DNA of 64,000 nucleotides from Ferrimonas balearica (GCF_019802085.1 NZ_JAHVHV010000005.1:1-64000); one strand, 5' to 3'. Positions 40,308 through 50,058 are shown, counted from the first letter of the stretch. The notes: generated by a model from the sequence alone, not told the origin. Translations and numbers: made by a program.

Positions 40308-42179
40308 ATGTTAGAAAAGATCCGTGAAGGCTCACAGGGAGTGGCCGCCAAGATCATCCTTGGGGCAGTGATCCTGTCGTTCGCCCTGACCGGCGTGTAC
40401 AGCTACCTGGGCAGCAATGCAGAGATGCTGGCCGCCGAAGTGAATGGGGAAGAGATCTCCCGCTACGACCTGGACCAGGCTTTCCAAAATGAACAGGGCC
40501 GCATGCGCGCCCAGCTGGGTGAGATGTTCGACACCCTGGCGGCGGATCCCGGCTACATGGCCGGCCTGCGCCAGAGCGTGCTGGACCGTCTTATCGCCGA
40601 GCGCCTGATTGACCAGAAGGTCCAGGCCCTGGGCCTGCGGGTGTCCGACGCCCAGATCCAGCAAGCCATCGTCGCCATGGAAGAGTTCCAGGTGGACGGT
40701 CGTTTCGACAACGACCGTTACCAGGCGGTGCTGCGCCAGAACAACCTGTCCGGCGTGCAGCTGCGGGACATGATGCGTCGTGACATGAGCCGTCAGCAGC
40801 TGATGCTGGGCCTGCTGGGCAGCGAGTTTGTTACTCCTGCCGAAGTGGCCTCCCTGACCGCCCTGCAGCAGCAGACCCGCGACATCGATTACGTGGTGCT
40901 CTCCCAGGCCGACTTCAACGCCGGCATCGAGGTCGGCGACGAGGCCGTGGCTCAGTACTACCAGGACAACCTGGCCCGTTTCGCCACCGCCGAGCAGGTG
41001 GCGCTGGAGTACGTGGAACTGGCGGTGGCCGATCTGGCCAAGGACGTTACCGTGACCGACGAGGAGGCCCAGGCCTTCTACCAGTCCCAGGCTCACGCCT
41101 ACCAGCAGCCGGAGCGCCGTCTGGCGGCCCACATGCTGTTTGAAGGGGATGATGCCCAGGCCCGTGCCGAGGCCGCCCTGGCCCGCGTACGCGGTGGCGA
41201 AGCCTTTGCCGCCGTTGCCGCTGACAGCTCCGACGACAGCTTCACCGCAGAAAACGGCGGTGAGCTGGACTGGATGACCCCGGGTCAGATGGACGAAGCC
41301 TTCGACCAGGCGCTGTTTGCCCTGGAAGCCGGTGGCACCTCCGAGGTGATCAAGACCGACTACGGTTACCAGATCGTCCACGCCAAGGCCGTGGAAGCCG
41401 CCACCCAGCGCCCCTTCGAAGAGGTGAAGGCCAGCATTCTGCAAACTCTGCAGAACGACAAGGCCCAGTCCGAGTTCTACAGCCTGCAGCAGCAGCTGGC
41501 GGACGTCAGCTTCGAAGTGCCGGACAGCCTGGTGGAGACCGCGCAAGCCGTGGGCGGTGAGGTGAAGAGCACCGCGCTGTTCAACCGCATGAACGCCCCG
41601 GCGCCGCTGGATAACCCCCGCGCCCTGGCTGCCGCCTTCTCCGATACCGTGCTGCTCGACGGCATGAACTCCGAGGTGGTGCAGATCGACAACGGCCACA
41701 TCCTGGTACTGCGTGTCAAAGAGCACCAGGCCGCCGGGACCGAGCCGCTGGAGAACGTGGCCCCGATGATCCGCGACCAGCTGGTGGTGGAGCAGGCCAG
41801 TGAGAAGGCCCAGGCCCAGGCCGAAGCGGTGGAAGCCGCCTGGCAGGCCGGCACCGCCCCGGAAGGGGTGATCGCCGTGGCCGAACTGGGTCGCTTCGGT
41901 CAGCCGGAGCTGGATCCCACCCTGGTGCAGGAGGTGTTCAAGATGCCCAAGCCCACCGAAGGCGCGGCCGTGTACGGTCACTACCGTCTGCCCAGCGGCG
42001 ACATCGCCGTGGTGGCCCTGAACCGGGTCAGCGAAGGCGCGGCAGAGGCCGGTCAGAACGAAGCGCTCAAGGGCCGCCTGGCCCAGCAGATGAGCGAAGC
42101 GGACTACCGGGCGCTGGTGGACAGCCTGCGCGCGGAAGCGGAGATCCGCTACCTGGACAACCAGCCGGTGACCCAGTAA
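40308..42179 (+). CDS. ppiD: Periplasmic folding chaperone PpiD
   Basis: 623 residues (E. coli 623). Single N-terminal membrane anchor about 16-36, SurA-like chaperone region, one parvulin domain about 265-365 (RLAAHMLFEGDD to YGYQIVHAKAVE), and a C-terminal SurA-like part. Binds unfolded outer-membrane proteins emerging from the Sec translocon. Confidence 0.95.
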   Translation: MLEKIREGSQGVAAKIILGAVILSFALTGVYSYLGSNAEMLAAEVNGEEISRYDLDQAFQNEQGRMRAQLGEMFDTLAADPGYMAGLRQSVLDRLIAERLIDQKVQALGLRVSDAQIQQAIVAMEEFQVDGRFDNDRYQAVLRQNNLSGVQLRDMMRRDMSRQQLMLGLLGSEFVTPAEVASLTALQQQTRDIDYVVLSQADFNAGIEVGDEAVAQYYQDNLARFATAEQVALEYVELAVADLAKDVTVTDEEAQAFYQSQAHAYQQPERRLAAHMLFEGDDAQARAEAALARVRGGEAFAAVAADSSDDSFTAENGGELDWMTPGQMDEAFDQALFALEAGGTSEVIKTDYGYQIVHAKAVEAATQRPFEEVKASILQTLQNDKAQSEFYSLQQQLADVSFEVPDSLVETAQAVGGEVKSTALFNRMNAPAPLDNPRALAAAFSDTVLLDGMNSEVVQIDNGHILVLRVKEHQAAGTEPLENVAPMIRDQLVVEQASEKAQAQAEAVEAAWQAGTAPEGVIAVAELGRFGQPELDPTLVQEVFKMPKPTEGAAVYGHYRLPSGDIAVVALNRVSEGAAEAGQNEALKGRLAQQMSEADYRALVDSLRAEAEIRYLDNQPVTQ

Positions 42180-42196
42180 GGGTTCCCTGGTGATTC

Positions 42197-42223
42197 AAAC
42201 GGCGGCCTCGGGCCGCCGTTTTT
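42197..42223 (+). terminator. Rho-independent terminator after ppiD
   Basis: AAACGGCGGCC-TCG-GGCCGCCGTTT followed by T. Confidence 0.92.
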
Positions 42224-42386
42224 GTATTAAGTGCCTGAGCGGGATGGTCGGATCACCTGGCTTTGGCTTCAAGAGAGCCGGGGTTCTGGGTTAACCTTGC
42301 GCTCAAGCTCAATTCAGAGGGGCCCCGATCTGGGGGTCTCAGCGGACCCGTCGCCTGGCCGACGGCCGAACTAAGGGAATTACGAC

Positions 42387-43595
42387 ATGATCATCAAGCC
42401 GAAAATCCGTGGATTCATCTGCACCACCACCCACCCGGTGGGCTGCGAGAAGAACGTGCGGGACCAGATCGCTTTCACCCAGCAACGGGGCCCCATCGCC
42501 AACGCCCCTAAGCGGGTGCTGGTGGTCGGCTCCTCCAGCGGTTACGGCCTCTCCTCCCGCATCGTTTCCGCCTTCGGCGGCGGCGCTGCCACCCTGGGCG
42601 TGTTCTTCGAGAAGCCGGCCACCGAGAAGAAGCCCGGCACCGCCGGCTGGTACAACGCCGCTGCCTTTGACAAGGCCGCCCATGAGGCGGGCCTGTACGC
42701 CAAGAGCATCAACGGCGACGCCTTCTCCCACGAGGCCAAGCGCAAGGCGATTGAGGTGATCAAGGCGGACCTGGGCCAGGTGGACATGGTGGTCTACTCC
42801 CTGGCATCTCCGGTGCGCAAGCTGCCCGACAGCGGCGAGTTGGTGCGCTCCTCCCTCAAGCCCATGGGCCAGACCTACACCGCCACCGCGGTGGACACCA
42901 ACAAGGACACCCTGTTCGAAGCCAGCATCGAGCCGGCCAATGAGCAGGAGGTGCAGGACACCATCACCGTGATGGGCGGTCAGGACTGGGAGCTGTGGAT
43001 CCAGGCCCTGTCCGAGGCCGGCGTGCTGGCCCAAGGCTGCCGCACCGTGGCCTACAGCTACATCGGCACCGAGATCACCTGGCCCATCTACTGGCACGGC
43101 GCCCTGGGCGAAGCCAAGAAGGACCTGGACCGCGCCGCCGCGGCCCTGGACAGCCATCTGGCCGGCATCGGTGGCGGCGCCAACGTGGCGGTGCTCAAGT
43201 CCGTGGTGACCCAGGCCTCCTCCGCCATTCCGGTGATGCCCCTGTACATCGCCATGGTGTTCAAGAAAATGCGTGAAGAGGGCGTGCACGAGGGCTGCAT
43301 CGAGCAGATCTACCGCATGTTCAACGAACGCCTCTACAAGGCTGATGGCAGCGCGGCCCAGACCGACGAGCAGAACCGTCTGCGCCTGGACGATCTGGAG
43401 CTTCAGGAGCACATCCAGCGCCACTGCCGCGAGCTGTGGCCGCAGCTGACAGACGACAACCTCAAGGAGCTCACCGACTACGTGGAGTACAAGGAGGAGT
43501 TTTTGAGCCTGTTCGGTTTCGGTCTGGACGGAGTGGATTACGAGGCCGACGTGGATCCCCAGGTGCCTTTCGAGGTGATCAGCCTGGAGGGCTAA
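42387..43595 (+). CDS. fabV: Enoyl-ACP reductase FabV
   Basis: 402 residues, FabV/trans-2-enoyl-CoA reductase family. Cofactor motif [14 protein letters not shown] near 47-60 and the wide Y-x8-K active site Y235-K244 ([10 protein letters not shown]), plus the start [14 protein letters not shown] typical of FabV. Reduces enoyl-ACP in the last step of fatty acid elongation; FabV enzymes are triclosan-insensitive. Monocistronic between two terminators. Confidence 0.95.
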   Translation: MIIKPKIRGFICTTTHPVGCEKNVRDQIAFTQQRGPIANAPKRVLVVGSSSGYGLSSRIVSAFGGGAATLGVFFEKPATEKKPGTAGWYNAAAFDKAAHEAGLYAKSINGDAFSHEAKRKAIEVIKADLGQVDMVVYSLASPVRKLPDSGELVRSSLKPMGQTYTATAVDTNKDTLFEASIEPANEQEVQDTITVMGGQDWELWIQALSEAGVLAQGCRTVAYSYIGTEITWPIYWHGALGEAKKDLDRAAAALDSHLAGIGGGANVAVLKSVVTQASSAIPVMPLYIAMVFKKMREEGVHEGCIEQIYRMFNERLYKADGSAAQTDEQNRLRLDDLELQEHIQRHCRELWPQLTDDNLKELTDYVEYKEEFLSLFGFGLDGVDYEADVDPQVPFEVISLEG

Positions 43596-43612
43596 GCCCG
43601 CCGACCCATACG

Positions 43613-43638
43613 AAAAGGGAGCGCACTGCGCTCCCTTT
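43613..43638. terminator. Terminator between convergent fabV and sapF
   Basis: AAAGGGAGCGC-ACT-GCGCTCCCTTT, perfect 11-bp stem; A-run on one side and short T-run on the other suit both directions. Confidence 0.85.
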
Positions 43639-43645
43639 GTCGTTT

Positions 43646-44422
43646 CTAGCGTTCGCTGCGCAGCAGCTGCTCCTCTAAAAGACGGCGGGTGTACTCGTGT
43701 TGGGGGTCATCAAACACCTGACGGGTGGGGCCCTCCTCCACCACCTGGCCGGATTTCATCACCATCACCCGGTCCGCCACGTGGCGCACCAGGCCCAGGT
43801 CGTGGGACATCAGCACGTAGGCCAGCCCCAGCTCCTTTTGCAGTGACAAGAGCAGGTTGATGCACTGAGCGCGGATCGAGGTGTCCAGCCCGGTGAAGGC
43901 CTCGTCGGCGACGATGATCTTCGGCTCCAGCATCATCGCCCGGGCGATGGCGATGCGCTGGCGTTGGCCGTGGGCCAGCATGTGGGGGTAGAAATCCGCG
44001 TGCTCCCGCAACAGGCCCACCCGGGTCAGCGCGGTTTCCACCGCCGCCCGGCGGGACTCCTGGTCCATGGGGGTGTTGAACAGCAGCGGCTCCTCCAGCT
44101 GCTCGCCGATGCGCAGGCGGGGGTTTAGCGAGGTGGTGGGGTCTTGGAAGATCATCCGGATCATCCGGCTGCGCTGCTTGTAGTTGCGGGTGGTCAGCTC
44201 CTGGCCGTCCAGCAGGATCTGCCCCCCGGTGCGGGCCTGGGCGCCGGTTAGGATCCGCGCCAGGGTGGTGCGGCCCGAGCCCGCTTCGCCGACAAAGGCC
44301 AGGGTCTGACCCGCTTCCAGATCAAAGGAGATGGGGGAGAGCGCGGTTTGGTACTGGCGGCGCCACCAGGCCCCCACCTGGAAGCGCTTGTGCAGCTCCC
44401 GTACCTGCAGCAGCGGGGTCAT
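43646..44422 (-). CDS. sapF: Peptide ABC transporter ATP-binding protein SapF
   Basis: 258 residues from ATG 44422, which overlaps the sapD stop by 4 bp. ABC ATPase: FQDPTTSLNPRLRIGEQLEEP, signature LAHGQRQRIAIARAM, Walker B IIVADEA and SHDLGLVRH. Unusual: the Walker A reads GEAGSGRTT with Arg (codon at 44270-44272) where Lys is expected. Last gene of sapABCDF; with SapD powers import of peptides linked to antimicrobial peptide resistance and, in E. coli, putrescine export. Confidence 0.92.
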   Translation of the reverse strand: MTPLLQVRELHKRFQVGAWWRRQYQTALSPISFDLEAGQTLAFVGEAGSGRTTLARILTGAQARTGGQILLDGQELTTRNYKQRSRMIRMIFQDPTTSLNPRLRIGEQLEEPLLFNTPMDQESRRAAVETALTRVGLLREHADFYPHMLAHGQRQRIAIARAMMLEPKIIVADEAFTGLDTSIRAQCINLLLSLQKELGLAYVLMSHDLGLVRHVADRVMVMKSGQVVEEGPTRQVFDDPQHEYTRRLLEEQLLRSER

Positions 44423-45423
44423 GACTGGGGCTCCTTCTTGAGCGGGTTGAGCGGGTAGTGGCAGCGGAACGCCTGGCCCACCTGGGTGCGGATCCGCGGC
44501 GGCTGAACGCACTCCTTACGCGCGTAAGGGCAGCGGGGCCCCAGCCGGCAGCCCACCGGCAGGTGGTGCATGGGGGGCACGGCGCCGGGCAGGGTGGAGA
44601 GCGGCGCCTTGGCCTCCAGTTTACTGCGGGTGGTCAGGGAGCTTTGGATCAGGGCCTGGGTGTAGGGGTGCATCGGCTGCTTCAGTAGCTGCTTGGCTCG
44701 GCCCGACTCCATCAGCTGGCCGCAGTAGAGCACGCTGATGCGGTTGGCCAGGCGGGCCACGGACTCCAGGTCGTGGCTGATAAGCAGGATGGCGACGCCC
44801 CGCAGCTGGTTCATCTTGGCCAGCAATCGGAAGATCTGGGCCTGGGTGGCGGTCTCCAGGCCGGTGGTGGGCTCATCGGCGATCAGCAACTTGGGCTGGT
44901 GCGCCAGGGCCATGGCCAGCATCACCTTGTGGGCTTGACCGTCGGTCAGCTCCCAGGGGAAGGCTTTCATCACCTTGGTGTGGTGTTTGACCCCCACCTT
45001 ATGCAGCAGGCGAATGGCGTGGGCCCGGCGGGCCGCTCGCTTGGGCAGCCACCAGCGCTCCCCCTCGGGCTCCGGCATCGCCTCCAGCAGCTGGGCACCA
45101 ATCCGCGCCGAGGGATCCAGGCTCGAGGCCGGCTCCTGGAAGATCATGGCGATCTCCCGACCCATCAGGGCCCGGCGCTGGGCGGTGGTCATCTCCAGCA
45201 GGTTCTGGCCGTTCCAGCTGAGCCGGTCAGCCCGGACGTGGGTGCGGCGGTCGGCAATGCCGAGGATCGCCTTGGCCAAAAGACTTTTGCCGGAACCCGA
45301 CTCGCCCACCAGGCCGTGGATCTCCCCCTCCGCCAGCTTGAGGCTGAAGCGATCCAGCGCCAGCATGCGGCCGTGGGGGGTGTCCAGCTCGATGGTGAGG
45401 TTGCGAATGTCCAACAGGGGCAT
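44419..45423 (-). CDS. sapD: Peptide ABC transporter ATP-binding protein SapD
   Basis: 334 residues. Walker A GESGSGKSLLAK intact near 40, FQEPASSLDPS, Walker B LLIADEPTTGLE. The signature reads LTDGQAHKVMLA instead of LSGGQ, as in other SapD proteins. C-terminal oligopeptide-transporter extension with a CRLGPRCPYARKECVQP cysteine cluster. Overlaps sapC by 1 bp (TGATG). Confidence 0.94.
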   Translation of the reverse strand: MPLLDIRNLTIELDTPHGRMLALDRFSLKLAEGEIHGLVGESGSGKSLLAKAILGIADRRTHVRADRLSWNGQNLLEMTTAQRRALMGREIAMIFQEPASSLDPSARIGAQLLEAMPEPEGERWWLPKRAARRAHAIRLLHKVGVKHHTKVMKAFPWELTDGQAHKVMLAMALAHQPKLLIADEPTTGLETATQAQIFRLLAKMNQLRGVAILLISHDLESVARLANRISVLYCGQLMESGRAKQLLKQPMHPYTQALIQSSLTTRSKLEAKAPLSTLPGAVPPMHHLPVGCRLGPRCPYARKECVQPPRIRTQVGQAFRCHYPLNPLKKEPQS

Positions 45424-46313
45424 CAGCCGCGCTCCTCTGCAATCGCCTGGCGCAGGCCGTCACCCACCAGGTTGGCGGCCAGTACCGAGAGCAGGATGGC
45501 CAGCCCCGGCATGGTCACCGTCCAGGGGGCACTGAGGACGTTGTCCAGCCCCTGGTTGACCATGGCGCCCCATTCTGGCGAGGGGGCCTGGGCGCCCAGG
45601 GCCAGGAAACCCAGGGCGGCGATGTCGAGGATGGCGTTGGAGAAGGCCAGGGTGGTCTGCACCACGATGGCGTCGGTGACGTTGGGCAGGATCACGTAGC
45701 GGAACAGCTGCCAGCGGCTGGCGCCGTCGAGCCGGGCCGCCATCACGTACTCCTTCTGCATCTCGTCGTGCACCGCGTTGTGCACGGCGCGGATAAAGCC
45801 CGGCAGCAGTGCCAGTCCCACCGCCCAGAACACGTTGTCCAGTCCCGGGCCTAGGACTGCGGCGATCAGCAGCGCGAGCACCACCGAGGGCAGGGAGAGC
45901 AGGGCGTCCATCAGGTGGCCCAGCACCGAGGATTTGAGGCCCACGCTCATGCCAGAGAGGGCGCCGATCAAAAAGCCGGCCACCAGGGCCACCAGCACAA
46001 TCAGGGCGGCGTAGCCGAAGGTGAGGTGGGCGCCGTGCAGCAAGCGGGAGAAGATGTCCCGGCCCAGGTCGTCGGTGCCGAGGAAGTACTCCACTGAGCC
46101 CTCCGCGTGCCATGAGGGGGGCATCAGCAGCGCTTCGCTGGCCTGGTACTCCGGCTCGTAGGGGGCCAATAAGGGGCCAAACACCGAGAGCAGCACCACC
46201 AGGGTCAGGCACCAAAGCCCCAGCATGGCGGTGGGACGATTGGCGAAATGTTGCCAGATCAGGTGCCAGGGTGAGGGGATCTTGTCCTCGTGGTAGAGCT
46301 GAGGATTAGCCAT
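45423..46313 (-). CDS. sapC: Peptide ABC transporter permease SapC
   Basis: 296 residues, six membrane helices, DppC/OppC-like. Permease EAA loop about 192-212 (EYVMAARLDGASRWQLFRY). N-terminal OppC-type helix ends near 45. Overlaps sapB by 8 bp. Confidence 0.94.
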   Translation of the reverse strand: MANPQLYHEDKIPSPWHLIWQHFANRPTAMLGLWCLTLVVLLSVFGPLLAPYEPEYQASEALLMPPSWHAEGSVEYFLGTDDLGRDIFSRLLHGAHLTFGYAALIVLVALVAGFLIGALSGMSVGLKSSVLGHLMDALLSLPSVVLALLIAAVLGPGLDNVFWAVGLALLPGFIRAVHNAVHDEMQKEYVMAARLDGASRWQLFRYVILPNVTDAIVVQTTLAFSNAILDIAALGFLALGAQAPSPEWGAMVNQGLDNVLSAPWTVTMPGLAILLSVLAANLVGDGLRQAIAEERG

Positions 46314-47328
46314 GGATCGCTTTCCGACTGATGGGGTTGAGCAGTGCCTGGAGGATCTCCATCAGGATCCCCAGCACGATGATGAACAGGGAGATCACCA
46401 GGATCCCCCCCTGCAGGGCGGTAAAGTCGCTCTGACGCAAAGCGGAGAGCACCCAGTTGCCCAACCCGGGCCAGGAGAAGATCGCCTCGACGATGATGGC
46501 GGAGGAGGCCAGGGTGCCGATCTGCAGGCTCAGGGTGCGGAACAGGGGGGCCATGGCGTTGGGCAGGGCGTGGAACAGCACCAGGCGCATCCGATGCACC
46601 CCCCGGGCGGTCAGGGCGCGGATGTAGTTCTTGTCCAGCTCCGCCAGCATCGCCACCCGGATGGTGCGGACAATGATGGTGGCGGGCAGGGTGGCCAGAA
46701 CGATGGCGGGCAGCCACAGGTGGTTCAGGGCATCGAGAAAGGCCGCGCCGCGCCAGGGCTCGCCGGAGAGCAGAACATCCAGCAGCAAGAAGCCGGTGCG
46801 GTCGGGCACGTCGTAGAGCAGGTTGAATCGCCCAGACGGTGGCAGCCAGTCCAGCTGAATGCCAAAGGTGAGCATCAGCAGCAGCCCCAGCCAGAACACC
46901 GGCAGGGAGAAGCCCAGCAGGGTGAGCCCCCAGAGGATCTTGGCCAGGGGGCCACGTCGACTGGCGGCGAGGATCCCAAAGGGGATCCCCACCAGCAGGG
47001 CCAGGGCCATGGCGAAGGCCGCCAGCTCCAGCGAGGCGGGCAGGTGGACGGCAATTTCGGAGATCACCGGCTCTCCGGAGTTCATCGACAGGCCGAGATC
47101 GCCGCTGAGGCGCTTTTGCACGTAGGCCAGGTAACCGCTGGCCAGGGAGTGCTCCAGCCGGTACTCGCGGATCACGGCTGCTTCCTCCGCCAGGGTCGGC
47201 TGGTCGATGCCGCTGAGGTTGGTGATGGGATCGCCGGGCATCGCCAGGGTGGCGGCGTAGAGCAGGCCGAGCAGCACCAGGGTGGTCAGCACAAAGAGGT
47301 TGAAGCGGCGCAGCAGGTAGGTGTGCAT
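46306..47328 (-). CDS. sapB: Peptide ABC transporter permease SapB
   Basis: 340 residues (E. coli 321), six membrane helices, DppB/OppB-like. EAA-type loop KNYIRALTARGVHRMRLVLF near 240-260. Start overlaps the sapA stop by 1 bp, so translation is coupled. Confidence 0.94.
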   Translation of the reverse strand: MHTYLLRRFNLFVLTTLVLLGLLYAATLAMPGDPITNLSGIDQPTLAEEAAVIREYRLEHSLASGYLAYVQKRLSGDLGLSMNSGEPVISEIAVHLPASLELAAFAMALALLVGIPFGILAASRRGPLAKILWGLTLLGFSLPVFWLGLLLMLTFGIQLDWLPPSGRFNLLYDVPDRTGFLLLDVLLSGEPWRGAAFLDALNHLWLPAIVLATLPATIIVRTIRVAMLAELDKNYIRALTARGVHRMRLVLFHALPNAMAPLFRTLSLQIGTLASSAIIVEAIFSWPGLGNWVLSALRQSDFTALQGGILVISLFIIVLGILMEILQALLNPISRKAIHG

Positions 47329-48932
47329 CAGGGTTCCTTGGCCACGGCGGAAAAGTCGATGCCGCCGGTGGTGTGCAGCATGTCCCCTTGCCAGTGACGT
47401 TGGCGACCCAGGGTGCGGCTGGCGTGGGCCAGGGGCAGCAGCGGCATCTGCTGTCGCAGGGTCAGCTCCAACTGGCGGTAGAGTTGACGACGGGTGGCCT
47501 GATCACTCTCCTGGCGAGCCGCCTGCATCAGGGCATCGAACTCGGCGTCGCACCAGCGGGCCCGGTTGGAGCCGAACAGCAAGGCTTCGCAGCTGAGCAG
47601 GGGGGTAAAGAAGTTGTCCGGGTCGTAGTTGTCGGCGCTCCAGCCGATGAGTACCGAGTCGTACTCGGCGTAGCCCAGGCGGTTGACGAAGACGTTCCAA
47701 TCGTAACTGACGATGCGGCTCTGGACACCGATGACCGCCAGGTCCTGCTGGATCAGCTCCGCCATCTTGATGGCGTTGGGGTTGTAAATTCGGCCCACCG
47801 GCATCGCCCAGATGTCCATGCTGAGGGCATCCACCCCCGCTTCCTCCAGCAGCCTTCGGGCCTGATCCGGATCGTGGGGTGGCAGCTCGAGCTGACTGTC
47901 GTAAGCCCAGGAGATGGGGGGCAGCAGCCCGCGGCTGGCCACCGCGGTATTGTGGTACACCGCCGCCAGAATACGGCGCTGGTCCACCGCCATGGCCAGG
48001 CCCTTACGCACCCGAGGGTCACTCAGGGGCGGCTTCTGGCTGTTGAAGGCCCAGAAGGCGACGTTCATCCCCGGCCGGGTGTCCACCGCCAGGTCGTCGT
48101 ATTGCTGGATCACCGACAGTTCGGTCACCTGGGGCAGGGCGGCCACGTCGCAGTCGCCGCCAATCAGCTTGATCAGACGCGCGGTGCTGTGGGGGGTGAT
48201 GTCGAACACCAGCTGCTCCAGGGCCACCGGCCCCTGCCAGTAGGCATCGTGACGCAGGTAACGGATGTAGTGGTTGCGCTGATAGCGGGAGAGCTTGAAC
48301 GGGCCGGTGCCCACCGGCTGGCTGTCCAGCAGGCCCGGGGTGCTGGCCTCCAGCATCCGCTGACCGTATTCGGCGGAGAGGATCACCGCAAAGTCGGTGG
48401 CCAGTTCGGAGAGGAAGCTGGCACTGGCGTAGTGGAGCTCGAACACCACGTCGTGGTCGCCGTAGCGGTGCACCGCTTTGATCTGCTTGTTGAGCCCGGT
48501 GCCCTGGAAGTAGGGGTAACGGCCGCCGCCGATGCCATGGTAGGGGTGATCCGCATCCAGCATCCGCTCGAAGCTGAAGATCACGTCGTCGGCGTTGAAG
48601 TGTCGGCTGGGGGTAAAGCGGTCGGTTTGGTGGAAGGCGACGGATTCCCGCAGGGAGAAGCGCACCTCCAGGCCGTCTCGGCTGACTTGCCAGTCGGTGG
48701 CCAGGTCCGGCACCAGTTCACCGCTTTGAGCGTCGAAACGCAGCAGCCGGTTGTAGAGTTGCTTGGCACTGGCGTCGACGCTGGTGCCCGAGGTGGTCAG
48801 TTGCGGATTGAAGCTGTCCGGATCCCCTTCGGAGCAGTACACCAGCCCCTGGGGATCCACCGCAGCGCCGCCGCAGCCTGACAACAGTGCCAGGGCCCCA
48901 GCAAGCATCGACAACAGCCGTAATTTTGCCAT
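47328..48932 (-). CDS. sapA: Peptide ABC transporter substrate-binding lipoprotein SapA
   Basis: 534 residues (E. coli 547), SBP_bac_5 family; VYCSEGDPDSFNPQ, PVGTGPFKLSRY and RPGMNVAFWAFNSQKPPL match SapA. The N-terminus ends in LLSGC (Cys about 20), a lipobox, so this SapA should be a lipoprotein, whereas E. coli SapA has an ordinary cleavable signal. Lies 55 bp downstream of pspF on the same strand with no terminator between; read-through from pspF is possible. Confidence 0.92.
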   Translation of the reverse strand: MAKLRLLSMLAGALALLSGCGGAAVDPQGLVYCSEGDPDSFNPQLTTSGTSVDASAKQLYNRLLRFDAQSGELVPDLATDWQVSRDGLEVRFSLRESVAFHQTDRFTPSRHFNADDVIFSFERMLDADHPYHGIGGGRYPYFQGTGLNKQIKAVHRYGDHDVVFELHYASASFLSELATDFAVILSAEYGQRMLEASTPGLLDSQPVGTGPFKLSRYQRNHYIRYLRHDAYWQGPVALEQLVFDITPHSTARLIKLIGGDCDVAALPQVTELSVIQQYDDLAVDTRPGMNVAFWAFNSQKPPLSDPRVRKGLAMAVDQRRILAAVYHNTAVASRGLLPPISWAYDSQLELPPHDPDQARRLLEEAGVDALSMDIWAMPVGRIYNPNAIKMAELIQQDLAVIGVQSRIVSYDWNVFVNRLGYAEYDSVLIGWSADNYDPDNFFTPLLSCEALLFGSNRARWCDAEFDALMQAARQESDQATRRQLYRQLELTLRQQMPLLPLAHASRTLGRQRHWQGDMLHTTGGIDFSAVAKEP

Positions 48933-48987
48933 GATTTCAATTCACAACGCCTTGATCCGCCTAGTCTAGCAAGGGCCTAGATCCAGC

Positions 48988-50058
48988 TCAAACCTCATTG
49001 CCCAGCAGGTCGTACTTTTTCAGGATCCCCCGCAGCTGGTGGTAGGTCAGTCCCAGAAGTTCCGCCGACTTTTTCTGGTTGTACTGGCTCTGCACCAGGG
49101 CCTGCTTGAGGATCTGGACCTCGTAAGCTTGGCAGGTTTCCTTGAAATCCAGGGGCAGGCTGGGGCCCTCGCTGGCCACCGGGGCGGCGGCACCGGTGCT
49201 GGGCGCCGCCTCAGGGGCACGGGATTCGGTCTCGGCGGGGCGCTGGTCCCGGGTTCGCACCGAGCCGTTGGGCCGCCAGGGGGAGTCGAAGGGATCCAGG
49301 ATAATCTCATGCACCGGCAATTGAGCGTTGTTGTGGCGGTAGACACTGCGCTCCACGGTGTTTTTCAGCTCCCGGATGTTGCCGGGCCAGGGGTAGTCTA
49401 TCAGGGTGCGGCGGGCTCGCTCGGTGAAGCCGGCAAACAGCTCCAGCTCCAGCTGGCGGGTCATCTGGATGGCGAAATGCTCCGCCAGCATCAGGATGTC
49501 CTCGGGCCGCTCCCGCAACGGGGGCAGGGTGATGACGTCGAACGCCAGGCGATCCAGCAGGTCGGCGCGAAACTCCCCCCGCTCCGCCAGGGCCGGCAGA
49601 TCCTCGTTGGTGGCGCAGATCAGGCGCACGTCGGAGCGCACGGTCCGGCTGCCCCCCACCCGCTCGAACTCGCCATACTCGATCACCCGCAGCAGCTTCT
49701 CCTGCACCAGCCCGGAGGTGTTGGCCAACTCATCCAGAAACAGGGTGCCCTTGTCCGCCCGTTCGAAGCGACCCTCGTGGCGCTTGCTGGCGCCGGTAAA
49801 GGCGCCGGACTCGTGGCCGAACAGCTCGCTTTCCAGCAGGTTTTCATTCAGCGCCGCACAGTTGAGCTTGAGATAGGGCTGGTCCCAGCGACTGGACAGG
49901 AAGTGCAGGCGCTCGGCGATCAGCTCCTTACCGGTGCCACGCTCACCGATGATCAGCACCGGCTTGTTGAGGGGCGCCACCTTGGAGACATGGTCCAGCA
50001 CTTCGTGGAAGCTGGTGGACTGGCCGATCAGGTTGTCGTGTTGGTGAGGATTTGGCAT
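48988..50058 (-). CDS. pspF: Psp operon transcriptional activator PspF
   Basis: 356 residues (E. coli 325). Sigma54 activator with no N-terminal regulatory domain: Walker A GERGTGKE near 39-46, GAFTGA at 85-90, and a C-terminal Fis-type helix-turn-helix at about 318-352 (KKSAELLGLTYHQLRGIL). An Ala/Pro/Glu-rich linker of about 40 residues (near 268-310) between ATPase and HTH accounts for the extra length. PspA restrains it in the family. Divergent from pspABC. Confidence 0.95.
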   Translation of the reverse strand: MPNPHQHDNLIGQSTSFHEVLDHVSKVAPLNKPVLIIGERGTGKELIAERLHFLSSRWDQPYLKLNCAALNENLLESELFGHESGAFTGASKRHEGRFERADKGTLFLDELANTSGLVQEKLLRVIEYGEFERVGGSRTVRSDVRLICATNEDLPALAERGEFRADLLDRLAFDVITLPPLRERPEDILMLAEHFAIQMTRQLELELFAGFTERARRTLIDYPWPGNIRELKNTVERSVYRHNNAQLPVHEIILDPFDSPWRPNGSVRTRDQRPAETESRAPEAAPSTGAAAPVASEGPSLPLDFKETCQAYEVQILKQALVQSQYNQKKSAELLGLTYHQLRGILKKYDLLGNEV

